64,000 nucleotides of DNA from Theristus sp. LFF4_11 (GCA_030248135.1 JASANC010002713.1:20047-84046), one strand, 5' to 3'; positions 1 to 11,047 are shown, counted from the stretch's first letter. The notes: generated by a model from the letters alone, not told the origin. A program made the numbers and translations.

Positions 1-78
1 CACTGCTCTCGGCGGTGCTCGATCCCCCGAGCGCACAGACAATAGTCAAACGCACTACCACCAGGCCACGAGGGTGAC
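1..78 (-). repeat. tRNA-like (SINE-type) repeat, copy 1
   Basis: Read on the minus strand, this contains a box-A-like segment (TGGCCTGGTGGTAG) and a box-B-like segment (GGATCGAGCACC) spaced as in a tRNA gene. Its start (CACCCTC) can partly pair with its end. A second copy, roughly 85% alike by eye, lies at 27960-28039. The anticodon arm and T arm do not fold canonically, so this looks like a tRNA-derived repeat rather than a working tRNA. The left edge may be cut by the window. Confidence 0.45.
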
Positions 79-144
79 TTGTTTTGTTTTGTTCTAGGTG
101 ATTTGTTTTCAGTATCTTAAATAATGTGCTGCTGTTTGTGTCAG

Positions 145-1327
145 GTGCGGCCAATCACGCCTCCACCGGAGCCGTCCGCAGTCTACACACGACCACCAAA
201 GGGCAGGCCACCACGGATGCCAGCCACCGTGCCTCCCGTTCATGCAGGCATCGCGCTCACCACTCCGGGAGGTAAGAAGCAGGCGCTACTTGGAGCCGAA
301 CTTTCCGGAAAATTGCGACGCAAGAAAACTTGGTGTTGTAATTGCAGGCCAGAAAAGCAGCAGCCGACAGACAACCGGCAGCGACGAGGCGTCGGCAGCG
401 CACTCGGATGCGATCGCGTTGATTGTTGACGAAGTGGCTGCGAACACAGCGGCTGCAGCAGACCAGACGGAGCAGCACGGCACACAGGCGCTCGAGGACA
501 GTGGGCTGCCTGAGCTGGTCGATGCGGAACAGGATGAACTGATGATTGAGCCGCAAGCAAGCGACCACTCGTCACCGCCGGACGCTGCTGCGCTGTTGGC
601 GAGGCCACGGTCGGCTGTGCCTGCCGGCACCAAGGCGAAACAGACTGCTGCACAGGTAGACCATGCTGGTGCGCACGTGGCACTGTTCTCCAAGGACGTA
701 CGGCGAACAAGAGAAAGCGCGGCATCGCACTTGCAACAACACAACAAGGCAACAACAATATCAGTCAGCCACGAAAACCGGCTTGCATTTCAACCAAACC
801 CGGTGCACTTCTTCTTTCTGTAGTTCCAAGTTTCGTTTTGCATGCTCTGTATTCTGCGAAAAAGTGGCAGGTTTCAAGAAACACTTCAGCAGCCGAACAA
901 TCCTCTGATTCATTGGCGTTTATGTTTCGTGAGCGAAACTCGTGTTGCGTTTCTGCAGGCCATCGCTGACATTGTGGAGAGTGGCGATCGTGATTTCGAT
1001 GACGGCTCGAGCACTCAAAAGTCAGCAGACCATAAACGCTGCTCGCCGAGTACGAGCATTTGCGCGACGACCAAAACTCGTGCAGACAGCAATGATTGCG
1101 AGAGCAACAAGCGGCAGCATGATGCGGCATCGTCCGCACACAGCAGACGCACCGGGCGCTCAGTGCCGGTCATGTCACTGCATTCGCCATCGTCTGTGAA
1201 ACATCATCCGTCTACGGAACATCAACCGAGCATCGTAGAAGCGGCCGATCGTAGAAGCTCGCTGCGCGCGTCCAAAACTGCGAAAACGCACTCGCACAAA
1301 ACTGCGCCTCGTGACGATCTGTCGTGA
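145..1327 (+). CDS. 3' part of an unrecognised gene (three visible exons)
   Basis: Three exons in consistent phase form the C-terminal 267 residues of a gene that enters from the left. They are 145-271 (after TCAG, donor GGTAAGA), 348-655 (after TTGCAG, donor GTAGAC) and 959-1327, ending in TGA. The first exon is proline-rich and contains a KGRPPR stretch resembling an AT-hook core. The second is acidic and rich in Ala, Asp and Glu. The third is rich in Ser, His, Lys and Arg, with no folded domain that I can name. The low-complexity, charged tail suggests a nuclear or regulatory protein, but that is inference. GC content is clearly higher than in the introns. The first visible exon could belong to a different frame if its acceptor is not at 144. 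I do not recognise the family. Confidence 0.6.
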
Positions 1328-1409
1328 TGTTTGTTGCCTTTTTGGTCTCGGCGGCGATTATTGATGAATTTCGGCACCGGTTTGCAGAAGAGAAGAATAA
1401 CAGCCAGCA

Positions 1410-1415
1410 AATAAA
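1410..1415 (+). promoter_or_regulatory. poly(A) signal AATAAA
   Basis: AATAAA lies 83 bases after the TGA at 1325-1327 and is followed by a T/TG-rich stretch, as expected for the 3' end of the upstream gene. It implies a short 3' UTR. Confidence 0.6.
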
Positions 1416-3820
1416 CAATCTACGTTTTTATTGAAGTGTGCTTGTGTTCGGCTTAGTCATGCCAGAACGTTGAATTGGAAGTTTAAGTTTCTTGCTGTAT
1501 TAATGCGTTTGAGCTCGATTTGTTTAAATCCTGTTGGTTGAGTTTTTCTGAAAAAACGAACGTTTTTGGAAGCAATCGCTTTTTGTCGTTACCATTGTCG
1601 CATACATGTCTATTTTGCCTGTTTGCTCTGTCGCCTTCTCATTGGTTTCTTTTTTTTAATTTCGGTTTAGTTTAAAACTAAAAAATGTTGATTCAAGCTA
1701 AAAATGTCGTGTGCGATGGAATGTGATGCTGTTACTGCCTCAATCATTGCAAGAACCACTTTTGCACTCTGATTTCGCCAAGTCCATCCAACAGCTCGTG
1801 TTCTAGGTTGATAACGTTGGCGGTGCAGTACGCAAGTGAACCAAGAAGCAACATTTGAACCGCGAGGGTGCATGCGACGTGCGTTTGCGTGAATGGCTAA
1901 CTTATTTCTCTGGTGCGCAGTATTGTATGCACGTTTGGGTGTGTTGTTTTCTTTGCACCACCTAGTCAATGCCTTCACCATGTTTGTATGTTACCAGTTC
2001 AGTTCGATGCGTGCTTGAATCGTGTCGCGCACATTCAGTGATGTTGAATTGTCATCAATATTGTTGTTGTTTTTTTTCTTTTCTGCGAAAAGAGTGAAAT
2101 CATGAGAAATGTAGCAAATATTATTAGAAGTCAGGAAAATGTAGACATTTTGGGTGTTTTTTGGTGTTTAGTTGTGGGTCACTCCAATTTTTGTTTTTTT
2201 TTGCGAAACCTGGGCGTTTGCAAGTTTCTCTGTTCTTCTGCCCCCGACCGAATCCGTCATTACTGTGAGTGTTGTCCTGTGAATTTTTTTTATCTTTCCG
2301 ATTTTCCGTTTTTCATCTGCTTATTCTTCTCTGAATAATTTTAAAAAAATCAATTTAGTGTCAGTTAAAATTGGTTCACTGATGAATTTTCGAAAGAGTA
2401 ATAATAAATCCTCTCATTTGTTCGTCGATTACCTGAAGTGCGTTGCCTTTGCAAGCGTTTTTGTTGTTTTGTTTTTTTTCGGCAAGTTTACATTTTCGTG
2501 GTTTCTTCCTGCTTAGATGACAAATGGCCTGTGGTAGTGGTTGGTTGTCGAGGCTGCTGAGTTGAACGCTTCTTTATCATCTTATATACTGTTGAGTGAT
2601 AAAATGGAAGTCTTCTGTCTGTATCTGTTTGATAATGTTGATTTAAGAGTGCAGTAATGAAATAATTATTGTTGCCATAGATAAATTTTGTTTCATTTCC
2701 TGTAATATTTGAATGCTATTGTTTTGTTTGTTACTTTTGGTAAGCTTGCTTGCATACCTTTTTTATTCATAGTTTGTCAACGCATTGCAACAGATGAACG
2801 AACGTTGTCTTCGTTTGGCACCTCAATGTTTTGCAGTGCTGCAGCGAGTTTCAGTGAACCAAATGAATCGCAAATGGGCGTTTTTCCGATTTTCTCAAAA
2901 AAAATTGGTGGCTGCTGCTTCACAGCTGAATGCTATTGCTTTTTCCAATTGTTTCCTTGGTATGCTTTTAGCTTCAGAAATCACATTGGCACAACAGTTG
3001 AGAAACAAAAACAATACGTTAAAAGCATGGGAATCTGTTTGTTGTGTTTTTAACATTTCTTTGATTTTTGACACCAATGAATCAACGCTGCTTGCTCTAA
3101 AACTATTATAATCGGTTTTTGCTTTGTGCTTGTCATGTCGTAATATCCTTTTCTGGTTAGGTCTGCTCCGATAAATGTAGCCAATGTTTGTGGTCATCCA
3201 CTGAGAACACCTACTCAACAAAGTGATGAACAAATTTCGCATTTTTCACAAGTAAAGTTGGCGGGACGTTCTTAGTGTCCAGTTCTAAATTGGCGCCACT
3301 AAAGTATCAATAAAATTCTGTTTTTTGCATTAACCGAACGTACGTTGTAATTTTATTTTCATCTTTTTTCATGTTTTTGTGTGAATGTTTGTAGTATTTG
3401 TATTTGTATTTTTGTAGTGTTTGGTGCCTTAAAATTGATTTACCATGAAATGACAAGTTTTCCCCATACTCATTCTTATTCATTGTTCACTAGAATGTAC
3501 AGTAGCTATCAATACCTTGCTATACTTTTCCCACCTTTTCAGCAGTGATCATATGATTGAACTGGTGTTTTCATTCGTGGGAGTTATCGCAGTTTTGTTT
3601 TCAAACGCTGGTTTTTCACTCGAAGATACACTTTTACACATACACAACGCGGAGTCAGGAATATAATTATTATATTTGATTCAAAATAAAGCACGTGCAA
3701 AATATCAGTGGTTGGTTTCTGAAATCGATGATAATCTGTCAATTTTAGCACCTGAAGAGGATTTCGGAACATCAAAGAACAAAATTACGGTGATTAAACG
3801 AAACACCGCCACCAGAAGAA
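1416..3820. other. intergenic, no gene seen
   Basis: AT-rich, T-run-rich sequence with only short open frames that lack splice context or compositional support. No transposon termini were noticed. Confidence 0.5.
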
Positions 3821-4141
3821 TCACAAATGCTGTCTGGTGACTCTCAGGTGAAACCAAAGGGTGTTCACGACGAAAACGGACAGGCCGGTTAGTGCAAACA
3901 GCAATATGGCTGCCGTGACGTAGTAAACGACAATGTGCTCGTGCGACAGCGCTATCGGCTTCAAAATTCGTCCCATGCTCAGTCGCGTTTCGTTGTCAGC
4001 TGTGCGGTAAACACCATTCCCACGATCAGGTGCTGGTTTTCGTAGGTTCTGGCCAAATAAACCGTTGAAGGTGCACTCACAAACTGTTGGTAACAAAATG
4101 AAAACCACAGCGGTTGAGGTCGGCAATAGTGTTCGCGTCAT
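3821..4141 (-). CDS. possible small single-pass membrane protein
   Basis: A 106-residue open frame on the minus strand, starting at the ATG at 4141. Residues about 8-18 form a hydrophobic, signal-peptide-like core (AVVFILLPT) followed by small residues and cysteines. About 45 polar residues follow, then a strong transmembrane segment at about residues 71-95 (YYVTAAILLFALTGLSVFVV) and a short basic tail (HLRVTRQHL). That order is the usual one for a type I membrane protein. Base composition is more GC-rich than the flanks, which supports coding. It could instead be one exon of a longer gene; no poly(A) signal or splice partner is evident. I do not recognise the family. Confidence 0.45.
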   Translation of the reverse strand: MTRTLLPTSTAVVFILLPTVCECTFNGLFGQNLRKPAPDRGNGVYRTADNETRLSMGRILKPIALSHEHIVVYYVTAAILLFALTGLSVFVVNTLWFHLRVTRQHL

Positions 4142-4823
4142 TGGTCACTGTTGGCCGGCAAATGCACTCGCTTTGCAGCTGCAATTTGTAATGCCGCATT
4201 CAAAATTCATTCAAAAAGTCGACACCAAACCGTTTGATTGCTGACAAAAAAATGAAACAGCCGGTGGAATTTAGTCGACCGGGTTCGATATCACCTGTTG
4301 CGTGGCAGCTGGTGGGAAAGTGGAATTGTGTTTTCGTCTTGAATTCTAAAAGGGCATTCCTAGCGAGCATGGGGCGCACATTTTATACACACATGAAGCT
4401 TGGCACAGTCGCAGCGCAGCTGTTTTCAAAGTAAATTCTTGTAAATCAATACACATGTGGTTGAAACCAAAAACTAGAAAAAGGTATCACGAGCGGAATA
4501 TGACAAAAGAACTTCAGAACATGAACGCTCACTGAAATTCAAAAGTGCAAGATGGTGGTCGACTTTTTCTAAAACCGAGTTTCCAAATCGAAACCAAAAT
4601 TTTTTAAACGGATTATACACTGCTGTATGATGAAAGCGTTAAAACAATTGAAGCTGAATTTTTGTTAGCGCAATGCAGACCACCCAGTTGCACGCGAACG
4701 ACAGATGATTTAGTGAATCAGACTGATAACTGGCGAACGATTATTGGTTTATGACACGATTGCCACTTCGAAAGATAAAAAACGCATCGACATTTATGTG
4801 CGTGCAGTTTGAACCATAAAATA

Positions 4824-5586
4824 CAGGGTGGTCAAGAATTATGGACACATTTTCATTTGCCTAGAGATCATTCATACCGAACGTTGATGAATGCAGCTTA
4901 AATTTGGTGGATGTACTCTAGACAGTTGGAAATTTCGTTTACCAGAAGTTTTTATATTCACCGAGCGTTTACCATCTGGGAGCCGTTAAAATTGAAAATG
5001 TTGGAATTGCCTTTTTGAATTTTGTATTGCAGACTCTCATTGTATCTATATCATTGATTTTTGAAAGCGTGAAACCTTGCTTCCAAAAATTTGCAGAACA
5101 CAGTTTTTTGAACATCAATTCCTGTCGTGAATATGGCTTTCATATTCATCTCGATGTCCAGCGAAGTTCACATGAAGCTGAAGTACTGCCAACCGAAATG
5201 CATTTGGAACAGACCTGACAATTTTTCGGGGAAGCTTGCTTTCTACGTTGCTGTTTTTGCGATGACGAATAGTTTCAGCAGATTTGCGGAAATACTTCAA
5301 TGATCCGTTGATTAGTTTCAATAACAATACCTAACTGGTTATTCAACTTTGCACAGCCATCACATCAGGAAAGCGCAGAAATTGATAAAAAACTCGTTGA
5401 AAATTTGTTTGTTTCTACTTTTTTCAATCACTGCCCACCTAAACGCGTATAATCCAATGCACATAAAATTTTACGTTGGTTAACTCCAAAATTTCTATCT
5501 TTCTTGAGTACCTGTACTAAATTTTAGCTTGATTGGTCAACGTCTGTAGCCAAATGAATATGTGTCCATATTTCTGGACCACCCTG
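4824..5586. mobile_element. Tc1/mariner-type MITE, 763 bp
   Basis: Starts CAGGGTGGTCAAGAATTATG and ends with the imperfect inverted complement TTTCTGGACCACCCTG; about 27 bp of inverted terminus is visible. It is flanked by TA on both sides, the target duplication of Tc1/mariner elements. There is no transposase-length frame inside, so it is non-autonomous. Confidence 0.8.
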
Positions 5587-6028
5587 TACGTTTTCATCAG
5601 CGCTGAGAAGCTGATGAATGCCCAAATACAGCACCAACGACTGTGCCTGTGGTCACTCTTTCACAGTCCTGTGCCTGCTTGGTGCGTGGCAATGCATGTG
5701 CGGACATTATTGTCAAACCATTTTCAAAAAGTGCACTCGCATTACAAAAAATTACCACAGCGAACCACTGAACACAGTTGTAATATTGAATGAAAGAACA
5801 AAATGCCAATGAGCTTCTGTGCAACAAACCGTGTCAAGAGTACAAATACTTATTGTGGCACTGCATGGTGAACCGAATAAAAATCTTGTTTTGTACTCTT
5901 GCATCACTTAGCTTTTTTAACAACTTTGCTCTTCAAATATTGACAATCAGTTGTTTTTCAGTTTTTTTCTGTTTCTACGGTGGTAGTCTTTATTGTGTGC
6001 TGTAACTTTCATTTGGATTTTTGCGATA

Positions 6029-6475
6029 CCGTATTACCTCTATTAAACCCCCCCAAAATTAAACCCCCCCCCCAAAAATAAACCCCCACCCCCTCGACAA
6101 GTTTCCAAATAATCCCCCCCAAAAATAATCCCCCATGGGGGATTATTGAAACCTGTTTGGAACACATACCCAGCGAATTCAGTGGCTGGTTGCCGTGAAA
6201 ATGATGAAATTGTGCTACCAAAGGCCCCAAATGGATGAGTTAATGGTAATTTCATTACAAAAGGCTGTTGTAAAAGGAAATTTCTATGTAGAGTAGAAGT
6301 TTCTGCGACTTCCTTTCTGCCATGGAAGGTATTTTTGCCATTTTGCCCACTCCTAAAAATGGTTTCCAAATAACCCCCCCCCCAAAAATAAACCCCCCCC
6401 CCCAAAAATAAACCCCCACCCCCAGAAGTCGCTGAAGAAATAAACCCCCATGGGGGTTTATTAGAGGTAATACGG
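6029..6475. mobile_element. TA-flanked MITE with poly-C/G ends, 447 bp
   Basis: The left end CCGTATTACCTCTATTAAAC and the right end GTTTATTAGAGGTAATACGG are inverted complements with one mismatch, and both are bordered by TA. The element contains runs of CCCCC-AAAAATAA repeats and two perfect 24-bp palindromes (6124-6147 and 6439-6462). A further right-end-like sequence, GGGGGTAATACGG followed by TA, ends near 6692 and may be a second, partial copy. Confidence 0.75.
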
Positions 6476-6854
6476 TATGTGCGTTATATGCCTTTAGAAT
6501 ACAAATGTCGGTTTTAAAAATAAAAGTGTGAAAATTAAAAATGAAGGGATTTGTGAAGCAGGCAAGAGCGGAGCTGGGTTGCTGGAAAAATCGTGGTTTG
6601 ATTTGCTGTCACTCACAATTTTTGAACAACCATGGATGGATAATAATTTTGAAGCTGTGTCTGTGGGAGGGTTTTAATGGGGGTAATACGGTAGCTGCCT
6701 AGCCCTTCATACATCACTCACCCTGATCAAGCAAAATTAAAAAAGAAATTTTTCGATTTAAAATGGGGGTTACTGTAAAACACGGAAGGTATCAAATCAT
6801 TCAAACCAAATTAAATCAGTTTTCGTATTTATGTCGCCTTTTGTCAATCATTTC

Positions 6855-7060
6855 ATGGGGGGCGTGTGTCGGCCAAATTTTCGAGGGGGGGTCCGATGGG
6901 GGGGGGGGTGCCCGGTTTTAGGAGGGTGGCGGCACGTTGCCCCCCCCAACCGACGGTCTCTGGTGCTCTGGGGGGGGGGTGTACCCCTCCCCCGCGCCCC
7001 CCTCCCAAATTTTCCAGCTATCTATCTATCTGGAAAATTTCGTAAAACTACAAAGCTAAA
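6855..7060 (-). mobile_element. fragment of a poly-G/GATA-repeat element, interrupted
   Basis: Runs of 7-10 G or C plus TCTATCTATC and CTGGAAAATTT. Read on the minus strand, it follows the same order as the intact element at 10604-11047. It appears to continue the fragment at 8846-8910, the two being separated by sequence that includes the 7302-8830 insertion. The far terminus could not be located. Confidence 0.45.
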
Positions 7061-7130
7061 CCGGAGCTGGAGCTGATCCCTGATCCCAATGTTTCACCCC
7101 TTCAACAAAACTGTCAATCAAGGCACTTTC

Positions 7131-7262
7131 ACTTTGTTAAAAAGGCTTCACTTAGGATTAGGATTAGGTTTAGGATTAGGAACCTACAACGACTTCATTA
7201 GGATTAGGATTGGGCTTAGGATTAGGAACCTACAACGACTTCATTGAAACCGAACTAAACAA
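7131..7262. repeat. TTAGGATTAGG-rich module
   Basis: Contains degenerate TTAGGA repeats and two copies of TTAGGATTAGGAACCTACAA followed by CGACTTCATT. A shorter form of the same module, again preceded by AAAAGGCTT, occurs at about 20993-21058 inside the Mutator-like element. The hexamer resembles telomere repeats but is too degenerate and too internal to be a telomere. Confidence 0.6.
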
Positions 7263-7301
7263 CAAAACAGACTGTAAACTTGGCTTTGGTTTAGTAATGT
7301 A

Positions 7302-8830
7302 CAGTCGAACTCAATAAAATGTGGAATCAGCTGATTGGTCGGCCGAGGGGAGGCTGCTAGGGTTGTTAAAAAAAAAACAAAAATCGTCATTTTTGTTTTT
7401 TTTAAAAAAAAATTTTTTTTTTTTTTTTTTTAAATTTCAAAAATCAAAGTTGTGCTAAATCAATCAGGGAGTCCGAAGAACCACATATGATATGCAAGCG
7501 CCTCCCGAATGACTCCCGTATGGCGGAACTTTGCAGATTTTGTTTTGGTGACCTCAATTACCCCTTTTCCAAACCGTCACCATGCCTCTTCTTGTGTTTT
7601 GACCTCCAAAACGTCACTAATTGTCCCCAGCTAAGCTAATGCTAAAGTGAAGACAAACATACCGCCTTGAAATTCGATCAATTCTTCTGATGGTGTCGCG
7701 ACGACACGACACGAAGCAGCAACCAGACAACGTAGCGCTTGCAAACGGAGCAGCGAGCACAATCGGACGCTCTGCGAGGCGAATCGTCACCTTATCTGCA
7801 TCGGAAATGGTAGGCTAAGCTTTGGGACGCTCAAAAACTTCATCGCAGATGTTGTCGAAGCCTAAAATCAGTCGGTAAAACGGCCCAAAATCGACTGCTA
7901 AAGGTTTTACGAGGTATAATCAAAGAAAATTTTTGTTGAACTTTCGAAAAATTGTGCCAAAATTGAGGTTTTCAGAGCATATTAGAGGAAAATTTTTCGA
8001 ATTTTTTTTTTTTTAAATCGGCATTTTTGTTTTTTTTAATCACTTTTTTTTTTAAAAAAAAAATTTTCATTTTTGTTTAACAACCCTAGAGGCTGCTCAC
8101 ACTCCGCACCCTTCTTTTTTCGTGGATCTGGATTCTATTGAATCGCGTTTCTTTTGAATGAGTGTGAATTTCCAGCACCGTTTTCATGCTAAAAATAAAC
8201 TCAAAGGGTTGGAGAACTGCGAAATTCATTTTTTTATTCAACAGCTCAAAATGCATTTTTTACTGACGACGACGACGACGACGTCGTCGCTTAATTTTTA
8301 CGTGTGAACTGATAAGACAAAAGCCTGAAATGAGTGCGCTGTGTAGCCAGCTGAAGGGGGTTTCATTCCTAGATGACCGATCGACATGCGTCCGCAATTT
8401 AAAAAAAAATGCGTTCCGACTTCGCGGACGACGACGACACGACGACGACTTTGCTTTCATTTTTCATTTTCACCGTTTTCAAGTTGTTTTTGGTAAGCTG
8501 CTGTGTTCATTTACTTGGTGCACGGCGCACGCAGCAAACCATGCACAGCTTTCAGGCTTTTATTTTTCAGTCCACACGCAAAAATTAAGCACGACGTCGT
8601 CGTCGTCATTAAACAAAAAATACATTTTGAGTTGAGCTGTGGAATAAAAATTTTCTAAATTTTGCGGTCTCTAACCTTTGAGTTTATTTTTGGCACAAAA
8701 AGGGTGCTGGAAATTCATAAAAACACGTTTCAATAAAATCCAAATCCACGAAAAAAGAACGGTGCAGAGTGTGAGCAGCCTCCGCTCGGTCGACCAATCA
8801 GCTGATTCCACATTTTAGTGAGTTCGACTG
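7302..8830. mobile_element. long-arm Tc1-type MITE, copy 1 (interrupted)
   Basis: Ends CAGTCGAACTC...GAGTTCGACTG with TA on both sides. The two arms (to about 8360 and from about 8540, excluding the insert) are inverted repeats of roughly 300 bp, each with a GACGACGACG tract facing inward. A hAT-type element sits inside the left arm at 7358-8088; without it and its duplication the element is 790 bp, matching the second copy at 15332-16126 (795 bp). No coding capacity. Confidence 0.85.
7358..8088. mobile_element. hAT-type non-autonomous element nested in the MITE, 731 bp
   Basis: Termini TAGGGTTGTTAAA and TTTAACAACCCTA are inverted complements. The flanking eight bases GAGGCTGC (7350-7357 and 8089-8096) are identical, the target duplication length typical of hAT elements. 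Subterminal regions are long A/T runs. No transposase is visible. Confidence 0.85.
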
Positions 8831-8845
8831 TAGGCAAAGCGGAAA

Positions 8846-8910
8846 ATTTGCTATCTATCCAGCTATCTATATCGCCCCCCCCCGACCCCTCGGCTCTGGA
8901 ACAACTATGA
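8846..8910 (-). mobile_element. end of a CATAGTTGTT element
   Basis: On the minus strand this begins CATAGTTGTTCCAGAGCCG followed by a G tract and GATAGATAGCTGGATAGATAG. It matches the left end of the complete element at 10604-11047 and probably forms one disrupted copy with 6855-7060. Confidence 0.5.
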
Positions 8911-9055
8911 TTGCTCGAATCTGCTCACACAAAATTTTGACACATTTTCACACTAAATTGTTTTTTGTTAATGGTCGATCAGATTTTGCTTGCGTTCTCT
9001 CTTACTCAATCAATGTTAACTTGAGGTTTTTCCACAGAATTTTGTTTTGTTTCAG

Positions 9056-10438
9056 TGGCATGCCTGGAACCTGGCCCGCTGGCCGTGCGCAGCTCAGCGT
9101 TGGAAGCGCCGCCACCACGCCAAAAACAAGGTCAATCACAAAAATCCGTGGTTTCTTTTGTTATTTTTTTGTAGCCCTCGGGTCGGCCTCTACCGGTTCC
9201 AAAAACCCGCAACTAGCAAACTCCGGTGGTCGGTGGTTTGTTGCAGGCAGAAGTAGGGGTGGGTCGGTATAAAAAACGGTTTTTTTTGGTATAAAAAACG
9301 GTATAAAAAACGGTTTTTTATACCAGCGCCAAAAAATGGCCAAAATAAATTACCGATATTTTACCGCGTAAATTTTGGTTTTTTTCCGGTTTTTTATACC
9401 GCCGAAGGACCCAATTTCAATTTTTGAAATCACTCAAAATGCACTGTATTCCGCATATCCATTTCAATTTTCATTTTCGCCACTTCATAACTTGATGTTC
9501 CGGAGAACACAATTCACGCTCTTGGTATAAATAAAGCACCCTGAGACCCGTGTCAAGTGTTGCTGGCAACAGCACGGAATCGTTGCTGTCAAACTGCGAC
9601 AGCACGGATTCGCAGTCCCCGTCGGCAGCGTCAGCTGCTGCCACTGAGAACATTGCTGCGCTTGCATCCACAAATTGTGTGGACAGCTCTGATGACGACT
9701 TCACTGATGATGATGGTGACGGCTGCATTGATGATACTCGTGATGATGATGATGAATAGACAAAAATCGGGTGAATGGCTAATATTTATTCAGTCAAATT
9801 TCCTGAAATTTTGTGTCTTTGAACTCGGAAATTGCTCAAAGTTTTGTTGGTGATGTCTTCGTGCTGTTGTACTGGTGATAGTGACCCGAATCTCCATCTG
9901 ATTTTTTTGCTCTTTCAATTTTGTTCTTGGTTCACTTCTTTCGTCTGTGCGGGTTCGTGATTCTTTTTGTCTTTCGGTGATCTTTTATTTAGAAACGCGG
10001 TGAAATTGTTGTGCAGTTACATATCTCTCGATCGTGTCAGTTCAATTGATTTGCATGTATCACATTCCTTGCTGTTTCAAATATCAATCTGTCTTGCGTT
10101 AGTTTTTTTGTTTTAAACTCGCATCTGATAATTTTTCTGATGCTGCATTCTCTCTAAGCGCCACCGATTCAAATAAAATCAAGATTGGAATACGTTTCCA
10201 TTGAAACACATACAGTTTCTGGCTAGAATTGTGGTCTTTTACTCATTATTCAGCGGTTTGCGTAAAATCAGAGTACCAGAAATTGTCGCAATCACAAGAT
10301 TCTTCAAATACTGGGTCGGTAAAAAAACCGGGTATAAAGAACCGGACGCGGTATAAAAAACCGTTTTATATACATGGATTTGAAAAAAACCGTTTTTTTA
10401 CCACCCCTAGGCAGAAGTGAACAGAAGTGTCTGAGTTA
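9056..10438 (+). CDS. candidate coding exon pair disrupted by a hAT insertion
   Basis: Two GC-rich blocks in AT-rich DNA have exon-like borders. 9056-9130 lies between TTTCAG and a GTCAAT donor. The second block starts at 9175 after TTTGTAG and resumes past the 9254-10409 insertion to a TAA at about 10436-10438. One frame passes through the junction in phase and reads Ser/Gly/Ala-rich residues (for example ALGSASTGSKNPQLANSGG). The other frames are also partly open, so coding is uncertain. The hAT element now interrupts the second block after its GGCAGAAG and would replace the C-terminus with about five residues before a stop. I could not find upstream exons. This may be a decayed gene fragment. 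Confidence 0.25.
9254..10409. mobile_element. hAT-type element, 1,156 bp, with an acidic open frame
   Basis: Begins TAGGGGTGGGTCGGTATAAA and ends CGTTTTTTTACCACCCCTA, with identical 8-bp flanks GGCAGAAG (9246-9253 and 10410-10417). Subterminal AAAAAACCGG/CCGGTTTTT motifs are shared with the elements at 22548-24357 and 28329-28661. An open frame at about 9550-9759 encodes a Ser/Ala-rich segment ending in a strongly acidic tail (DSSDDDFTDDDGDG). It could be a remnant of a transposase C-terminus or captured host exon sequence; it has no complete transposase domain. Confidence 0.8.
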
Positions 10439-10603
10439 ACCAACTTGCACGCCGAATTGTTTTATTTTATTTGTATGAAATCGCTGGCATTGGCACGTTA
10501 TTTTCAATTGTCCCTGGACCCAATCCCCGGCCCCGCCCACCGAATTTGAGTTTCAAAAACCGATAGCCAAAGATAACTCAAACAAAAAAGACACTCATCT
10601 GCA

Positions 10604-11047
10604 CATAGTTGTTGCAGAGCCGAGGGGTTGGGGGGGCCGATATGGATAGCTGGAGCAAATTTTCTAGATAGATAGATAGCTGGAAAATTTTGGGGGGGCC
10701 CGCGGGGGGGGGGGCATGTGACTTTGGGGGGGGCGGTCAAAATTTTGAAATTTGATAGAGAGATGGCTAAAACGCTAAAAAGCTATAAAAACAGCAAAAT
10801 AATGTTAAAAATACACTAAAAATCAAGTATAAACGCGTATTTTACCAAAAATTAGCGAAATTTTCAAGAATTACGAGCAAAAATAGTCAATTTTGGTCAA
10901 AAATCTTCGAAGACAAAAATTTTCAGATAGATAGCTGGCTGAGAAAATTTTTTAGATAGATAATAGCTGAGCCGAAAAAACCTGTTTGATAGAGATAGAT
11001 TCGAAAATTTTGGGGGGGGCAGGCCCCCTCCCCCTAGAACAACTATG
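10604..11047. mobile_element. CATAGTTGTT element with 8-bp duplication, 444 bp
   Basis: Starts CATAGTTGTTGCAGAGCCG and ends CCCCTAGAACAACTATG; the outer ten bases are exact inverted complements. The flanking CATCTGCA (10596-10603 and 11048-11055) is an 8-bp target duplication, pointing to a hAT-like family. The interior carries long G tracts and repeated GATAGATAGCTGGAAAATTT. Confidence 0.75.

Noticed and set aside
1..78. Functional tRNA gene
   Set aside because: The anticodon and T arms do not fold canonically in either copy.
7145..7235. Telomere or chromosome end
   Set aside because: The TTAGGA repeats are few, degenerate and internal, and occur again inside a transposon.
8330..8635. Open frame resembling one at 15667-15912
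   Set aside because: Both lie inside the long-arm MITEs. The similarity is that of the repeat, and the frames differ by frame-breaking changes.
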